Source of the DNA: Vanessa cardui
Taxonomy: Eukaryota; Arthropoda; Insecta; Lepidoptera; Nymphalidae
Assembly (NCBI RefSeq): GCF_905220365.1
Contig: NC_061143.1
Span: 8,928,001-8,992,000 of the forward strand
Length of the DNA: 64,000 nucleotides
Direction of reading: 5' to 3'
Shown: in pieces, positions 22,111 to 32,460 of the stretch
Numbering within the stretch: position 1 is the first letter of the stretch
Layout: each line of letters opens with the position of its first letter
The notes under the pieces: generated by a model
Database searches by the model: none
Told to the model about the DNA's origin: nothing
Seen by the model: only the letters and a program-made list of their open reading frames with translations
Translations under genes and position numbers: made by a program

Positions 22111-22444
22111 GTATATATTAAAGCTTTTTATAAATAAATTTATTATGTCATATAGTTTCTAATGTTACTCTTTCGTGTTTAAACTATAGAAGTGTAGAGA
22201 GGAACGCATAATCGTCACTCACGTATCGCCACGCACTGAGGAGTGCTGTCGTAAAAGACATTGGATTTTTTCACGACCCCCGAGCGGGATTTAATTATTG
22301 TTTTATTACGTGTTAGGGGACAGCGCTGGGGTTCGGAGATAATGTCCACGGGTCCTTCGTTCATACCTTCTGTTTAAAGTTATCGACTGCTAAGTAAGTT
22401 TAAGGTAATGTAACAACATTATGCTTGATGAGAGGAAATTTTCA
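22111..22444. other. Non-coding, GC-richer island
   Basis: 22165-22360 is richer in GC and seems unique, with TTTAATTATTG and ATTACG cores. There is no ORF with a recognisable product. Possible regulatory element. Confidence 0.35.
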
Positions 22445-22497
22445 TTTGGTAGAATTTTGTGAAATACTACTTGGGTAGGTTACCACGCAACCCATAT
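22445..22497 (+). repeat. SINE-B, 5' part, split by a SINE-A insertion
   Basis: Diverged SINE-B start ('tttggtagaattttgtg', 'cttgggtaggttacc') ends at 'caacccatat'. The rest of this copy resumes at 22817 on the other side of the SINE-A. Confidence 0.65.
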
Positions 22498-22806
22498 GAG
22501 CTGAGATGGCCCAGTGGTTAGAACGTATGCGTCTTAACCGATGATTGCGGGTCCAAACCCAGGCAAGCACCACTATATATGTGATTAATTTGTGTTTATA
22601 ATTCATCTCGTGCTCGGCGGTGAAGGAAAACATCGTGAGGAAACCTGCATGTGTCTAATTTCTCATCAAAATTCTGCCACATGTGCATTCCATCAACCCG
22701 CATTGGAACAGCGTGGTGGAATATGTTCCAAACCCTCTCCTTAATGGAAGAGGAGGCCTTATCTCAGCAGTGGGAAATGTACAAGCTGTTACTTTACTTT
22801 ACTCTT
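22498..22806 (+). repeat. SINE-A (Metulj-like) inserted into SINE-B, with target-site duplication
   Basis: Full-length SINE-A: head 'gagctgagatggcccagtgg', B-box 'gcgggtccaaaccc', internal TA tract, body 'cgtgaggaaacctgcatg', and 3' end near 'cagcagtgggaaatg'. It is flanked by the perfect 10-base repeat 'caacccatat' at 22488-22497 and 22807-22816, which marks its insertion into an older SINE-B. Confidence 0.9.
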
Positions 22807-22816
22807 CAACCCATAT

Positions 22817-22935
22817 TCTACCACTAAACAGTAGTATTTAGTATTATTATGTGACTGTTCGATGTACCACAGTTTCCAAGGTCTTTGCGGGTATGATGAT
22901 ATAGGGTGGTAGTGTTGACCACTTATATTGTCCGG
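22817..22935 (+). repeat. SINE-B, 3' part of the split copy
   Basis: It resumes with 'tctaccactaaacagtag' and runs on, diverged, through 'cagtttccaaggtctttg' to 'gttgaccacttat', matching the SINE-B order after the insertion point. Confidence 0.65.
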
Positions 22936-23067
22936 ACTTACTAATTTGTGAACTATTTGAATAAAAAAGCAAGGAGACGTGTTAATATCCTTAATCACAA
23001 ACGATGCTTTGATAACAAACAACACACGACAGGCAAAAAGGCCTACCTGATTGTAACTGGTCAAGAC

Positions 23068-23212
23068 AGGCCATGAACATTGGTGCCGTAACAAAAGCTT
23101 ACATCACCAATACACCACAAACCAAGGGAACCAAAAATGTTATGACCCTTGTGCGAGCCATATCAATCATAATTGATACGTGTTTGCACAAAGCCCTATC
23201 GCCAAATCAAAG
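23068..23212 (-). repeat. SINE-B relic
   Basis: On the minus strand: 'ggcgatagggctttgtgc' and 'cacaagggtcataac', then 'ttggttccc' and 'ttggtgatgtaagc', a diverged and internally deleted SINE-B. Confidence 0.55.
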
Positions 23213-25221
23213 TTACATCTCACTTTCTAGTCCAAACTTGAATTACCACCGAGTAAATCTTACTTTCTCTTAACTAAGCACGATACGAATTTAATGACAA
23301 AGTCTGTCAAATGACATAATCATATATTGTTTTAATAGTCAAAATAAAAATGATAAAGCAAACAATCTGTGTTAAAACAAGTCGATTATATCCACGTTTT
23401 ACAATTGCTTACAATCTTTATCTAACAAGAAAATATTCGTAGCTTTTTTTTTTTAAATACACGAAAACAAGTTTCCAACTTGGCAGTCCAAGTTCATAAA
23501 GTAGGAAGTTAGGAAGACCTCATTAAGAGTCATTAAACCGCAGTCGTTAGGTCGTAAACTTGGCCGGACGACTCAGTAGGGATTTTTGTCTTTACCAAGC
23601 TCTTTGTAAGGCCACTTCCTTACTTAAAAACTTCACACACAATGTACCTAATGTAATTTTTCATTAATAACTTGCAGGATTTATGGCTGTTTTGCATTAA
23701 ATTCGTCTGGAATGTATAATTAAAATTTATACTTTAATAAATGTTACGCTGCAAAATTAAAGAGGTATACAAATGATTCAAACCTAAATTTAATAAATGA
23801 ATATAATATTTTTTAGGGTTTTCCCCGTTGGCAGAACGTTTATGTATATGCTTATATTTCGATAAAACTATTGATTTACTGTTGATGATAAGAAAACATT
23901 AAAAAATTTGCTTGCCAATAAATTCATATAAAAATTCAGTTATTTTTGTCGATGACTGTACATTATTATTAATATTTGCTCACTTATTAAACATATCACA
24001 TTTATTTTTATTACACATATCAAAGAAATGCTGACATACAACAGACAATAGCGAAATCACAAAGACGAAGATTTCATCTTAGAGTCAAAGAGATAGACAT
24101 TCGCGCCTTTTCTTAAAAGGTATTTTCTGATAAGGTTTCACTCAATACGAACATCCGTAACAATGCAATCCGCCCATTATGAAGAACCTAATACACCTTA
24201 TATGAGATCAAATGCTTTTTTGAGTATTTCATTCGTGACCTTACGATTGATGCGGATTTTATCACGTAATAATCGATCTTATTACCGGTGCATAAAGATT
24301 ACAATTTCCATTGTAGATCGAACTGAAAGGAAATAAATGATTAACGAAAATCAACTTTATAATACAACAGCTAAGATTGATTATTGATTGATGGATTTTA
24401 AATTAAAAGTTGCTAAGGAATGCCATTCGAATTCAGTGAGTTCACGTTGTTTAGTGAAATGTGCAATCATATAGAATCAGAGGAAAGAAAAAGATATTAT
24501 TCAACGGTTGATTGTTAACGCAGCGTTTGATATCAATCGCAAAAATATACCATCTAAGTTGTGGGTTCCGTAGAGATTCAATAATTAAGTCTTAATAGTT
24601 AAAAAGTAATAATGAAAAATAAACCTTATTACAAATCAAACGTCATAATTTTTATCCTCAAGGATCATTCGAGATGGTATTTGTTACCGATTTATTCTAC
24701 TTTTTATGATAAAATTAGCTCAAGATACATATGAAGATACAGATAGTATATAAAAACCTTACTAATTGATAAATCTCAATTAAGCAGAATGAAAAACAAA
24801 AAGTATTCCATTATAGTACTCGATAATTAATAGCTATAATTTCCATTGAAACATTGATATATATGTTCATACATATATATTTTCCAAATAAATCGAACAT
24901 AACCCTAAAAATAAAATAGCATACGTAAAATTTTGTTTTTTTTCACACAAATTCCCGATTATTCAATGAGCTGCTTAAGTTATCGATTATAACCTCCATG
25001 GTGGAGCAAGAAAGTGTGAATGCACATTGTTAAGTGTTTGTGGATTTTTCTCATCGTATTTTAAATTTGGAACGATAAACAAAATTATCGATTTTTAAAC
25101 CTCCTTTTTAGTGTGCATTTTTACAATTGTTTGTAACATATTGAAACGAAAATAAAATATAAAAAATAACTCTCTGAGATATTATATTTACTCAATGCAT
25201 ATGTATGTAACCATATACCAA
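23213..25221. other. Long non-coding stretch
   Basis: About 2 kb without a recognisable gene. A short fragment at 24990-25025 ('acctccatggtggagcaag') resembles the SINE-I head. The 23460-23640 part is slightly GC-richer. No exon was supported. Confidence 0.4.
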
Positions 25222-25410
25222 AGTGACATTATTTACAATTTTTGTCTGTCCGTCTGTCTATATGTTTGTTCCGGCTAATCTCTGGAACGGCTGGACCGAT
25301 TTTGACGGGACTTTCACTGGTAGATAACTGTATTACAAGGAGTAACTTAGGCTTATTTTTTGTTAAATTCAAACGCGTACAAGCTCGCGGGCACAGCTTG
25401 AGTTTCCTTC
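25222..25410 (+). repeat. Family F repeat, near complete
   Basis: It starts near 'tttttgtctgtccgtctgtc', continues 'ggctaatctctggaacgg', 'gctggaccgattttgacggg' and 'gagtaacttaggctt', and ends 'gcgggcacagctt'. The longest F copy in the window. The short frame over it is not a gene. Confidence 0.65.
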
Positions 25411-26144
25411 ACTTCTGTCAGTCTTTTTTTAGTACTATGTACTTTAATACTGTACTAATTTAATTTTTTAGGCTTAAAGCATAGTAGTAGTTTTAAAGAA
25501 AATGATCTAGAACTATATTTAAGATCTCAATTCGTAGGCAAACGCTGAATTAAGTTAAGTAGAGATCGTCGGGCGGTCGTAAAAGTGACCCCACGATATC
25601 AAGGGTCAAGACGCTGGGCTATACCAATTCAATAATTTATACAATTGATAAATAATAAATAGAGCATGACCGACGTATTTTATTTTTGTTTTATATGTCT
25701 AGGATCAGCGGTGCGCCATTTGCGGCGTTTGAAATGGATGAGTTTGAAATATTTATTGCATTTGATTTTACTGAATTATATTAAAAACTTGTTGTAGTTT
25801 GTGAATTGATCGTTTTATTTATTATACATAGTACTCATACCGACTTCACACAAGTAGAATAGGTATACGTAAAATATTTATAATTGAAGACACATTAAGA
25901 ACAGAAGCAAAGAAATTCTCTTCTCACAAATCTTATCGCCAAGTTTCATGGCATTTGTAAATATATATACATTAAAAGATCGTTTTAATATTATACATTT
26001 TTTTAAATTTTCTACTTACAGATCCTTATCGTAGGCCATTATAAGAAATTGAAATTTGAAACATTCAACGTATACTTGTATGTTTATTTATGTTTGTCTA
26101 TAAAAACAACATTAAATACTCCATTCGTATTATATAAATACATA
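25411..26144. other. AT-rich spacer
   Basis: No gene recognised. A GC-richer patch at 25560-25625 is too short to interpret. Confidence 0.35.
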
Positions 26145-26392
26145 GATAGATAGCGTGAATCTTTCCATGATTACGGTTCAAACCCAAGCAAGCACCATAT
26201 GTTCATGTGCTTTTTTTGTGTGTATTGATCTCGTGCTCCATGTAAGAAAATATCGAAGACCTATACATGTCTAATTTCAATAAGATTCTGCTACGACGTA
26301 GATCCACCAACTAGTATTGGATCAGCGTGGTGAAAAATCCCTACTTTATCTCAAGGAGAGGAGTACTTAGTCCAGTAGTGATTATCAATGCA
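26145..26392 (+). repeat. SINE-A, old and diverged
   Basis: A recognisable B-box 'acggttcaaaccca' and 'caagcacca' are followed by a decayed body ('gatctcgtgctcc', 'catgtctaatttcaa', 'attggatcagcgtggtg') and a degraded 3' end 'gtccagtagtg'. The A-box head is lost. Confidence 0.7.
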
Positions 26393-27124
26393 GTTACCAC
26401 TTTTATTCCTTTTTTAAAATATGCCATATTCATAATATCATTCAAAATATGGCAGTTATTTTAAAAAGCAGTAAAAGGTACTTTGTGTAATAAAATTCTT
26501 TTATCGTATGGTTTTACTACCCGCAAAGCATTCGGAGCGTTACCGGGATACTCTCTAACGGCAGAAAAACGGTAACGAACGTTTATCCTAATCCAGCGAC
26601 TGTATTATACAGGGAAGATTGGTTTTTGTTTAGCGGAACAAGTGATGAGAATTACGCGGATGACTTAAACACACCCTAAACAATGGCAACAAAACAATTT
26701 ACATAAATATCTGAAATTATGAAATATCTAAATTATATTTAAAAAAAATATACATATTGTGGTAGTAAAAAGCTAGAGAAAAACACTGGACTGCAAATAA
26801 GACAGTGAATAAGGATGTAGGTAGCTAGAGATGGAATTAAATTGGAAAGAAAACGAAGATATAAGAAAATTCGGTGAAAATAATACATTTCGTATTTGTT
26901 ATTATAATATTATTATTTAATAATAGTCTTATTTACATTGCAATTATATTAATCATCTTTTTGTCATTTTTATTGAAATTTATTTTATAATCCATATAAT
27001 CAATGCTTCTGTCAAGTAGAGTCGTTCATATCTTTAACGGAACATATGTTCATCTCTTTAATATTATATGTTAGGCATAATAAAGTATAACACTTAGTGC
27101 AATTGTATCGCTTATTTTCATTTT
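26393..27124. other. Non-coding spacer
   Basis: A GC-richer patch lies at 26520-26660. No splice-supported exon or repeat recognised. Confidence 0.35.
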
Positions 27125-27416
27125 ACTTGGTGGTAGGGCTTCGTGCAAGCCCGTCTGGGTGGGTACCACCCACTCATCAGTTATTCTACCGCCAAATAAC
27201 AGTACTCAGTATTATTGTGTTCCGGTTTGAAGGGTGAGTGAGCCAGTGTAACTACAGGCACAAGGGACATAGCTACTTAGTTCCCAAGGTTGGTGGCACA
27301 TTGACGATGTAAGGAATAGTTAATATTTCTTACAGCGTCATTGTCTATTGGTGATGGTGACCACTTATCATCAGGTGGACCATATGCTCGTCGTCCAACA
27401 TATACCATAAAAAAAT
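27125..27416 (+). repeat. SINE-B, full length
   Basis: Complete copy: 'acttggtggtagggcttcgt', 'gggtaccacccactcatc', 'taccgccaaataacag', 'tgtgttccggtttgaaggg', 'agttcccaaggttggtgg', 'cattgacgatgtaaggaat', 'gatggtgaccacttatc' and 'tataccataaaaaaa'. About 290 bp. It has no clear tRNA head or ORF. The abundance and A-rich end fit a SINE. Confidence 0.85.
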
Positions 27417-28330
27417 ACCCTTATCAAAACGCTATCTCCCATTATTCGGAACGCACAATCATTCGATTGTCTTAACCCAAAATCGAATCTAAAAATGCAT
27501 CAGATAGTCGACGAGTGGACGGTTATGTCTCATAAAATGCGGGGCAGTTTCGATAAACGTTTGTTAGAGCAAGAGCTATCGGGGGCTGTTTAGTGGAATT
27601 CCTCGACAGTAAATACGCGGTTAGATTGTCTGGAATAGACTGCTCACTGACCTTTCGTTTTCATAATGGAATAAGTAATTTGGTAGCGGTCTTCGAAGGG
27701 ATCTACATTTTGCTTAACATATTTGTTGTTTACTGTTATGTATATAAGGCTTACTAATAGATTGATGTTATAGCCTTTTTATGTTTAGCTACTTTTGCCA
27801 AAAATAGGAGAATATTGGTATTCGATCGCGCTTGAAGGCAGTTGTGGCAGCATTTCATTCAATAAATGCAGCTGCTCTCACGACGTTCTCCGTCACTGCT
27901 CTGTAAGAAATCAAATAAAAACATAAAAAATAAGACATTCATGGATAATGTACAATTGATAGTTTATTTTAACAAAAATTTACAGACTTAAATCAATGAA
28001 ACACTTGAAATTTAAACATAGATAAGACATAAGCATATGGATTTTTTCAATCGTACTTCACACTCTCGGCCATAAACTGACATCATCTGTGACAGATCAG
28101 ACGTCCTACCGACGCTTTTACAATTTAAGGTACCGGACTATAGCAACTCTTTCCAAAAAAGCGCTAAAGTGCTATTCAGTTAAAGCTAACCTGATCCGTG
28201 AATCAAAATCAGGATAGCTAACGAAAAGGTACTCGTGGGAAACTACAGCTCATCTCATGGTAGTAAGGGTTCTCAATCATAACAAAATCCGCCAGATATT
28301 ATATAGGAATCAGACTCCTGAACATATCAC
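27417..28330. other. Non-coding stretch
   Basis: 27440-27690 is a GC-richer, apparently unique island and a possible regulatory element. 27840-27905 faintly resembles a reversed SINE body. 28060-28330 is moderately GC-rich with no product recognised. Confidence 0.35.
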
Positions 28331-28412
28331 TAGGTAGCTTCACTTAATTGTTAAATGACGATTCAAAAGTGCTTGTAAAAGCCCACTTGAATAAAGTATA
28401 TTTTGATTTTGA
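28331..28412 (+). mobile_element. LINE 3' stub
   Basis: 'ggtagcttcacttaattg', 'gacgattcaaaagtgcttg' and tail 'attttgattttgattt': only the last ~80 bases of the LINE family. Confidence 0.8.
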
Positions 28413-29920
28413 TTTATTTATAAAAGCGCAAAATTTTCTACTGAATTCACAGCATCTGTGGTCACATCCTCAACAGGTCCATAGTAAGAGTTGTGATATA
28501 GCATCCAAGTGACCAAATAATACAAATAAAATGAACAATTGAAAAATCTGACAAATAGCTTTACAAAGACACAACAGCCTATTAAGGAATAATATTCATT
28601 ATGAACATTAATTAATATACAAGTATTGCCACGAAGAGATCAATACAGCTTCAAGAACAAATTAGTTCACGTAAATACTATTTCATTTATATAACTCTTA
28701 CGAAAGAGAGAAATTATTATATATAATATTATATTATATATAAATTGCAACAGTTATTATATTGAAATATATTTTTATTTTAAAACCGTATTTGCAAAAC
28801 ATAAATGTTTTATAATACTTTTATTTTCCACCACAATAGCAGCTCGTTATCGCTCTCGTCTTTAAAGCTATGCGCCTGCGCATAAAAACGACATTTTTAA
28901 TATAAATAACGAAGGGACGTTGATTGACAGGTCCTGCTGCGTTTACTTTCCACTTTTGTAGTTCCGCGGGGAAATATGACGAAATTGATTTGAAAACTTT
29001 TTCTTCGGAATTTAAATTCTACGTTACGACTTTTTTTTCAACAAATTGATCAAGGAGCTGTCATTGTTTATAACATTATTTCGATTGTTTCCTCTAATGG
29101 ATGTTTCGAGAAGGATTTTGACTAATTTGTTAGTTAAATCTAATATATACTAAAATTGAAATATATTAACGTAAAATTTATAATTATATATCTATTAAAA
29201 AAAACTAGCTGCCAGACCCGACTCTGTGTGTATAAAATTCACACAAAATTACTGCTACCATTACGCTAATTTAACGTTGAAATTTCCATCTTTTTCCCCC
29301 TAGCTGCTACAGTCTAATAATGTAACATTATTTCTATGCAAGCACATAGTTTCTTCATAGGTTATGATTTCATTGCTAAACATGAAATTAATTTTAAAAA
29401 TGAACAAAAAAGAACAGTATAGGTTAGGTTAACTCATACAATACGGAACCAATTTTATTAAATTTCGATCGCTTAGCACTTTTAATTGTTAATCATCGTT
29501 TAGCATTTAATGAATATTACAGTTTAGTATTATGTCTTAAGTTTTTGTCGTGCTCCGAACTCGAAACTAATAAGAATCAGCACGGCCACCTTCCCAGCTG
29601 ATCGAAGAGATACATACGATTTACATTTTAAAAATTACGTATTAAGAAAATTATCACCTCGTCTGTCTGTGGTTTGTATGTTTTTACATAATACTAAGAT
29701 AAATTGATCCTTGTATCGTGTTAAAATTCAATTAAGTGAATATTTAGCGCCTTAACATCGCATCTGTTTCTTTTATATATGATTTTGGTTTGTCGTCCGT
29801 ACGACGAACGACGAAGAAGATGAAGTATTTTATAAATAGATAAACGCTCTAAAACGTTTGCTATTATATAAATATATCCACAGACTATATATTTGTACAA
29901 TATACAAACAACAACGACAA
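28413..29920. other. Non-coding stretch with one strong regulatory candidate
   Basis: 28820-29000 is GC-richer and unique-looking. It contains TGATTGACAG at 28921-28930, identical to the known Exd-Hth (PBX-MEIS) composite site, and 'gcgcctgcgcataaaaacg' just upstream. 29207-29240 resembles the terminus of the family E/F repeats. No gene recognised. Confidence 0.4.
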
Positions 29921-30126
29921 CAGCCTGTAAATTCCCACTGCTGGGCTAAAGGCCTCCTCTCCCTTTGAGGAGAAGGTTTGGAACATACATATTCCACCAC
30001 GCTGTTCCAATGCGGGTTGGTGCAATACACATGTGGCAGAATTTCTATGAAATTTGTCACATGCAGGTTTCCTCACGATGTTTTCCTTCACCGCTGAGCA
30101 CGAGATGAATTAAAAAGACACATTTA
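29921..30126 (-). repeat. SINE-A, headless
   Basis: Minus-strand body from 'catctcgtgctcagcgg' through 'cgtgaggaaacctgcatg', 'attggaacagcgtggtgg' and 'cctcaaagggagaggagg' to 'cccagcagtgggaat'. The tRNA-like head is missing. Minus-strand reading frames across it are artefacts. Confidence 0.85.
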
Positions 30127-30960
30127 ATAATAAAATACTCGTAGAGATATACTCTTACGAATTACATTTGGTCTTAGTTGTAAAAGCGAAATTTCCAATC
30201 TTATTTTTATTTTGAAGTAAAGAAATAAATAACTTTTATTTACTTTTAGACATTAAAATTCAGGGGCTATAGTTTGATAGAATAATTGTTTTTTTATTAT
30301 TATTTTTCTACATTATGCGACCTGCATGATAGAGTATAATAATCATTTAATTGCCATATAGTAAGTATACGACATGAAATTTCTTAATTAATAATTTATA
30401 ATATAAATAAATTCAACACTTTACTATCCGATCAATATTATATCCATTTTATTAAAGTAATTTAAATACAATAAGATTCTATATTTTTCTAATATTCATA
30501 TATATTGTAAATGGTAGTTCAGAGGGTGGTAGGGTGGTATCAGTCGGAGGTCATAAAGGTTGGGTCAGCATCGCCGAATTATGTAAAGTGCGCGGTCATT
30601 ACGGACATATAGAGGCGACTCGATCTTGTGTAGTGCTCTCGAACGCGTTTGATACTTGATCTGTTTTCCTCTGTACCATGAATTTTAATAAGTTTGTTTT
30701 ATGTGAGAGGAATGTATGTTTTCCGTACACTTTAATAAATAAAATTTAATTTGATAAGGTTCCTTATAGCATATACAACTCTACAAAAAATGATTTTGTC
30801 GTACTAGCTTAGTTTGTAAGGAAACTTTGTAAACGTGACAGTCTCACAGAAAAGTTTAGGATTATTTATACTTAGTCTGGTTAGTACATACTATATAATT
30901 TAATTAGAAATAATAAAAAAAATAATGATTTTCTCTATTCCATGTTTTATAGGTATGTTT
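30127..30960. other. AT-rich spacer with GC-richer patch
   Basis: 30525-30670 is GC-richer and contains AGGTCA (30548-30553) and GGGTCA (30562-30567) half-sites 8 bp apart. No gene recognised. Confidence 0.35.
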
Positions 30961-31100
30961 CGTAGATCAAGCGTTTGGTGTTAGGACCTGGGTTCAAACC
31001 CCAGGTCACATGAAGTCATTAGTCATGATCTGACCCATTCCGATCAATATTGCGCTTCCATCGGGATATAGAGTGCATCTGTGCTACACACTGTAACCAC
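30961..31100 (+). repeat. tRNA-derived repeat fragment, unclassified
   Basis: A strong T-arm-like hairpin, gacctggg / ccccaggtc around the B-box 'gggttcaaaccc' (30984-31006), is followed by 'cattccgatcaatattgcgc'. It is not part of SINE-A or SINE-I. Half of the tRNA-like fold is absent, so it is not a tRNA gene. Confidence 0.5.
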
Positions 31101-31212
31101 ATGCACAAGGGTTATATAATCATAGCTCTCGACATTTGTGGCACATTAGTGATGTCAGATGTGAGTCCCCAAAGTCCCCTTATCTGTAAAAGTAAAAAGT
31201 AAAGTAAAGTAA

Positions 31213-31415
31213 CAGCCTGTACATTTCCCACTGCTGAGATAAGGCCTCCTCTTCCATTAAGGAGAGGGTTAGGTAAGATATTCCACCACGCTGTTCCAAT
31301 GCGGGTTGGTGGAATGCACATGTGGCAAAATTTCTATGAAATTAGACACATGCAAGTTTCCTCACGATGTATTCCTTCACCGCCGAGAACAAGATGAATT
31401 ATAAACACAAATTAA

Positions 31416-31505
<90 letters not shown>

Positions 31506-31541
31506 GTGCTTCCCTGGGTTTGAAACCGCTGGGCTGGGCCA
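31213..31541 (-). repeat. SINE-A interrupted by an expanded (TA)n tract
   Basis: Minus-strand SINE-A body at 31213-31417, then 85 bp of TA repeats, then the B-box region 'agtggtgcttccctgggttt'. The tract sits at the junction where other copies carry a short (TA)4-5. Part of the head beyond the B-box is deleted. Confidence 0.85.
31418..31502. repeat. (TA)n microsatellite
   Basis: An uninterrupted dinucleotide repeat of about 42 units, inside the SINE-A copy. The IYIYIY frames predicted on both strands are artefacts of this repeat. Confidence 0.97.
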
Positions 31542-31967
31542 ACTGTACTATATGGAAATAAAATGCTAATTGTGGAAACAATAACAATACCCTTGTATGC
31601 ATTTTTATGACTTGTAAATAAAATTCTTAATCGAATTCAATGAAAACTCTATCAGCTGTTCATTATACGATTTCGTACGCATGAGATTCGTTTATATTTT
31701 TTGTTCTTAAGATATGCGAGCCGAAATTACCATTAACATTACAAGTATACACAGACATACACACATACTAAAATGACTGAATTGTGATTTGGGCCAAAAA
31801 ATCTATACCTATACTGTTAGGTTTATGAGTAGAGATATATTTAGGGTGATATAGAGTAGGAAGATGAATAATAAGGGAGGTTTTTACGTTTTTTTATTTA
31901 TTATATTAGTATAGTATAGTATTCAGACTTTCAAGGTGCTACTCAGAATCTTTAAACAGAAAAAATA
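31542..31967. other. AT-rich spacer
   Basis: Nothing recognised. Confidence 0.35.
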
Positions 31968-32160
31968 AGGTAGGGTTTCGTACAAGCCCGTCTGGGTAGG
32001 TATCACCCACTCATCAGGTAATCTACCGCCAAACAACAGTACTTAGTATTGTTGTGCTCCGGTTTGGAGGGTGAGTAAGCCAGTGTAAGTGTACAAGCAC
32101 AAGAGACATAACATTTTAGTTCCCAAGGTTGGTGGCGCATGGGTGATGTAAGGAATGGGT
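31968..32160 (+). repeat. SINE-B, 3'-truncated
   Basis: 'ggtagggtttcgtacaagcc', 'atcacccactcatcagg', 'gtattgttgtgctccgg', 'agttcccaaggttggtggcg' and 'gatgtaaggaatggg'. It stops before the 'gtgaccacttacc' end. Confidence 0.8.
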
Positions 32161-32194
32161 GAATGAATTTTGCGATGAAGATAGTTGGAGGACA

Positions 32195-32416
32195 TAGCTG
32201 AAATGGCCCAGTGGTCGGAACGTGTGCATCTTAACCGATGATTGCGAGTTCATACTGCAAGCACCGCTGAATTTTCAAGTACCTAGTTTGTGTTTATAAT
32301 CCATCTCATGCTCAGCGGTGGAGTAGAACATCGTAAGGAAACCTGCATGTGTCTAATTTCAACGCAATTCTGATACATCCACCATCTAACCGTATTGGAT
32401 CAGCATGGTAGATTAT
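32195..32416 (+). repeat. SINE-A, 3'-truncated
   Basis: Head 'tagctgaaatggcccagtgg', a damaged B-box ('gcgagttcatactgc'), body 'cgtaaggaaacctgcatg' and 'attggatcagcatggtag'. It breaks off exactly where the perfect hairpin at 32417 begins. Confidence 0.8.
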
Positions 32417-32460
32417 ACTTTACCCACTTGGGTAGGCTTGGCTACCCAAGTGGGTAAAGT
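32417..32460. repeat. Perfect inverted repeat, 19-bp arms, 6-base loop
   Basis: Arms 32417-32435 and 32442-32460 are exact reverse complements (first arm actttacccacttgggtag), with loop gcttgg. It lies at the broken 3' end of a SINE-A copy. It could fold as a hairpin in RNA or DNA. No TIR transposon signature was seen. Confidence 0.95.

Noticed and set aside
30548..30567. Two nuclear-receptor half-sites, 8 bp apart; another pair at 33477 and 33496
   Set aside because: Spacings of 8 and more are not a standard response element, and single half-sites are common by chance.
31367..31602. Reading frames encoding long Ile-Tyr repeats on both strands
   Set aside because: They are the translation of the (TA)n microsatellite and not proteins.
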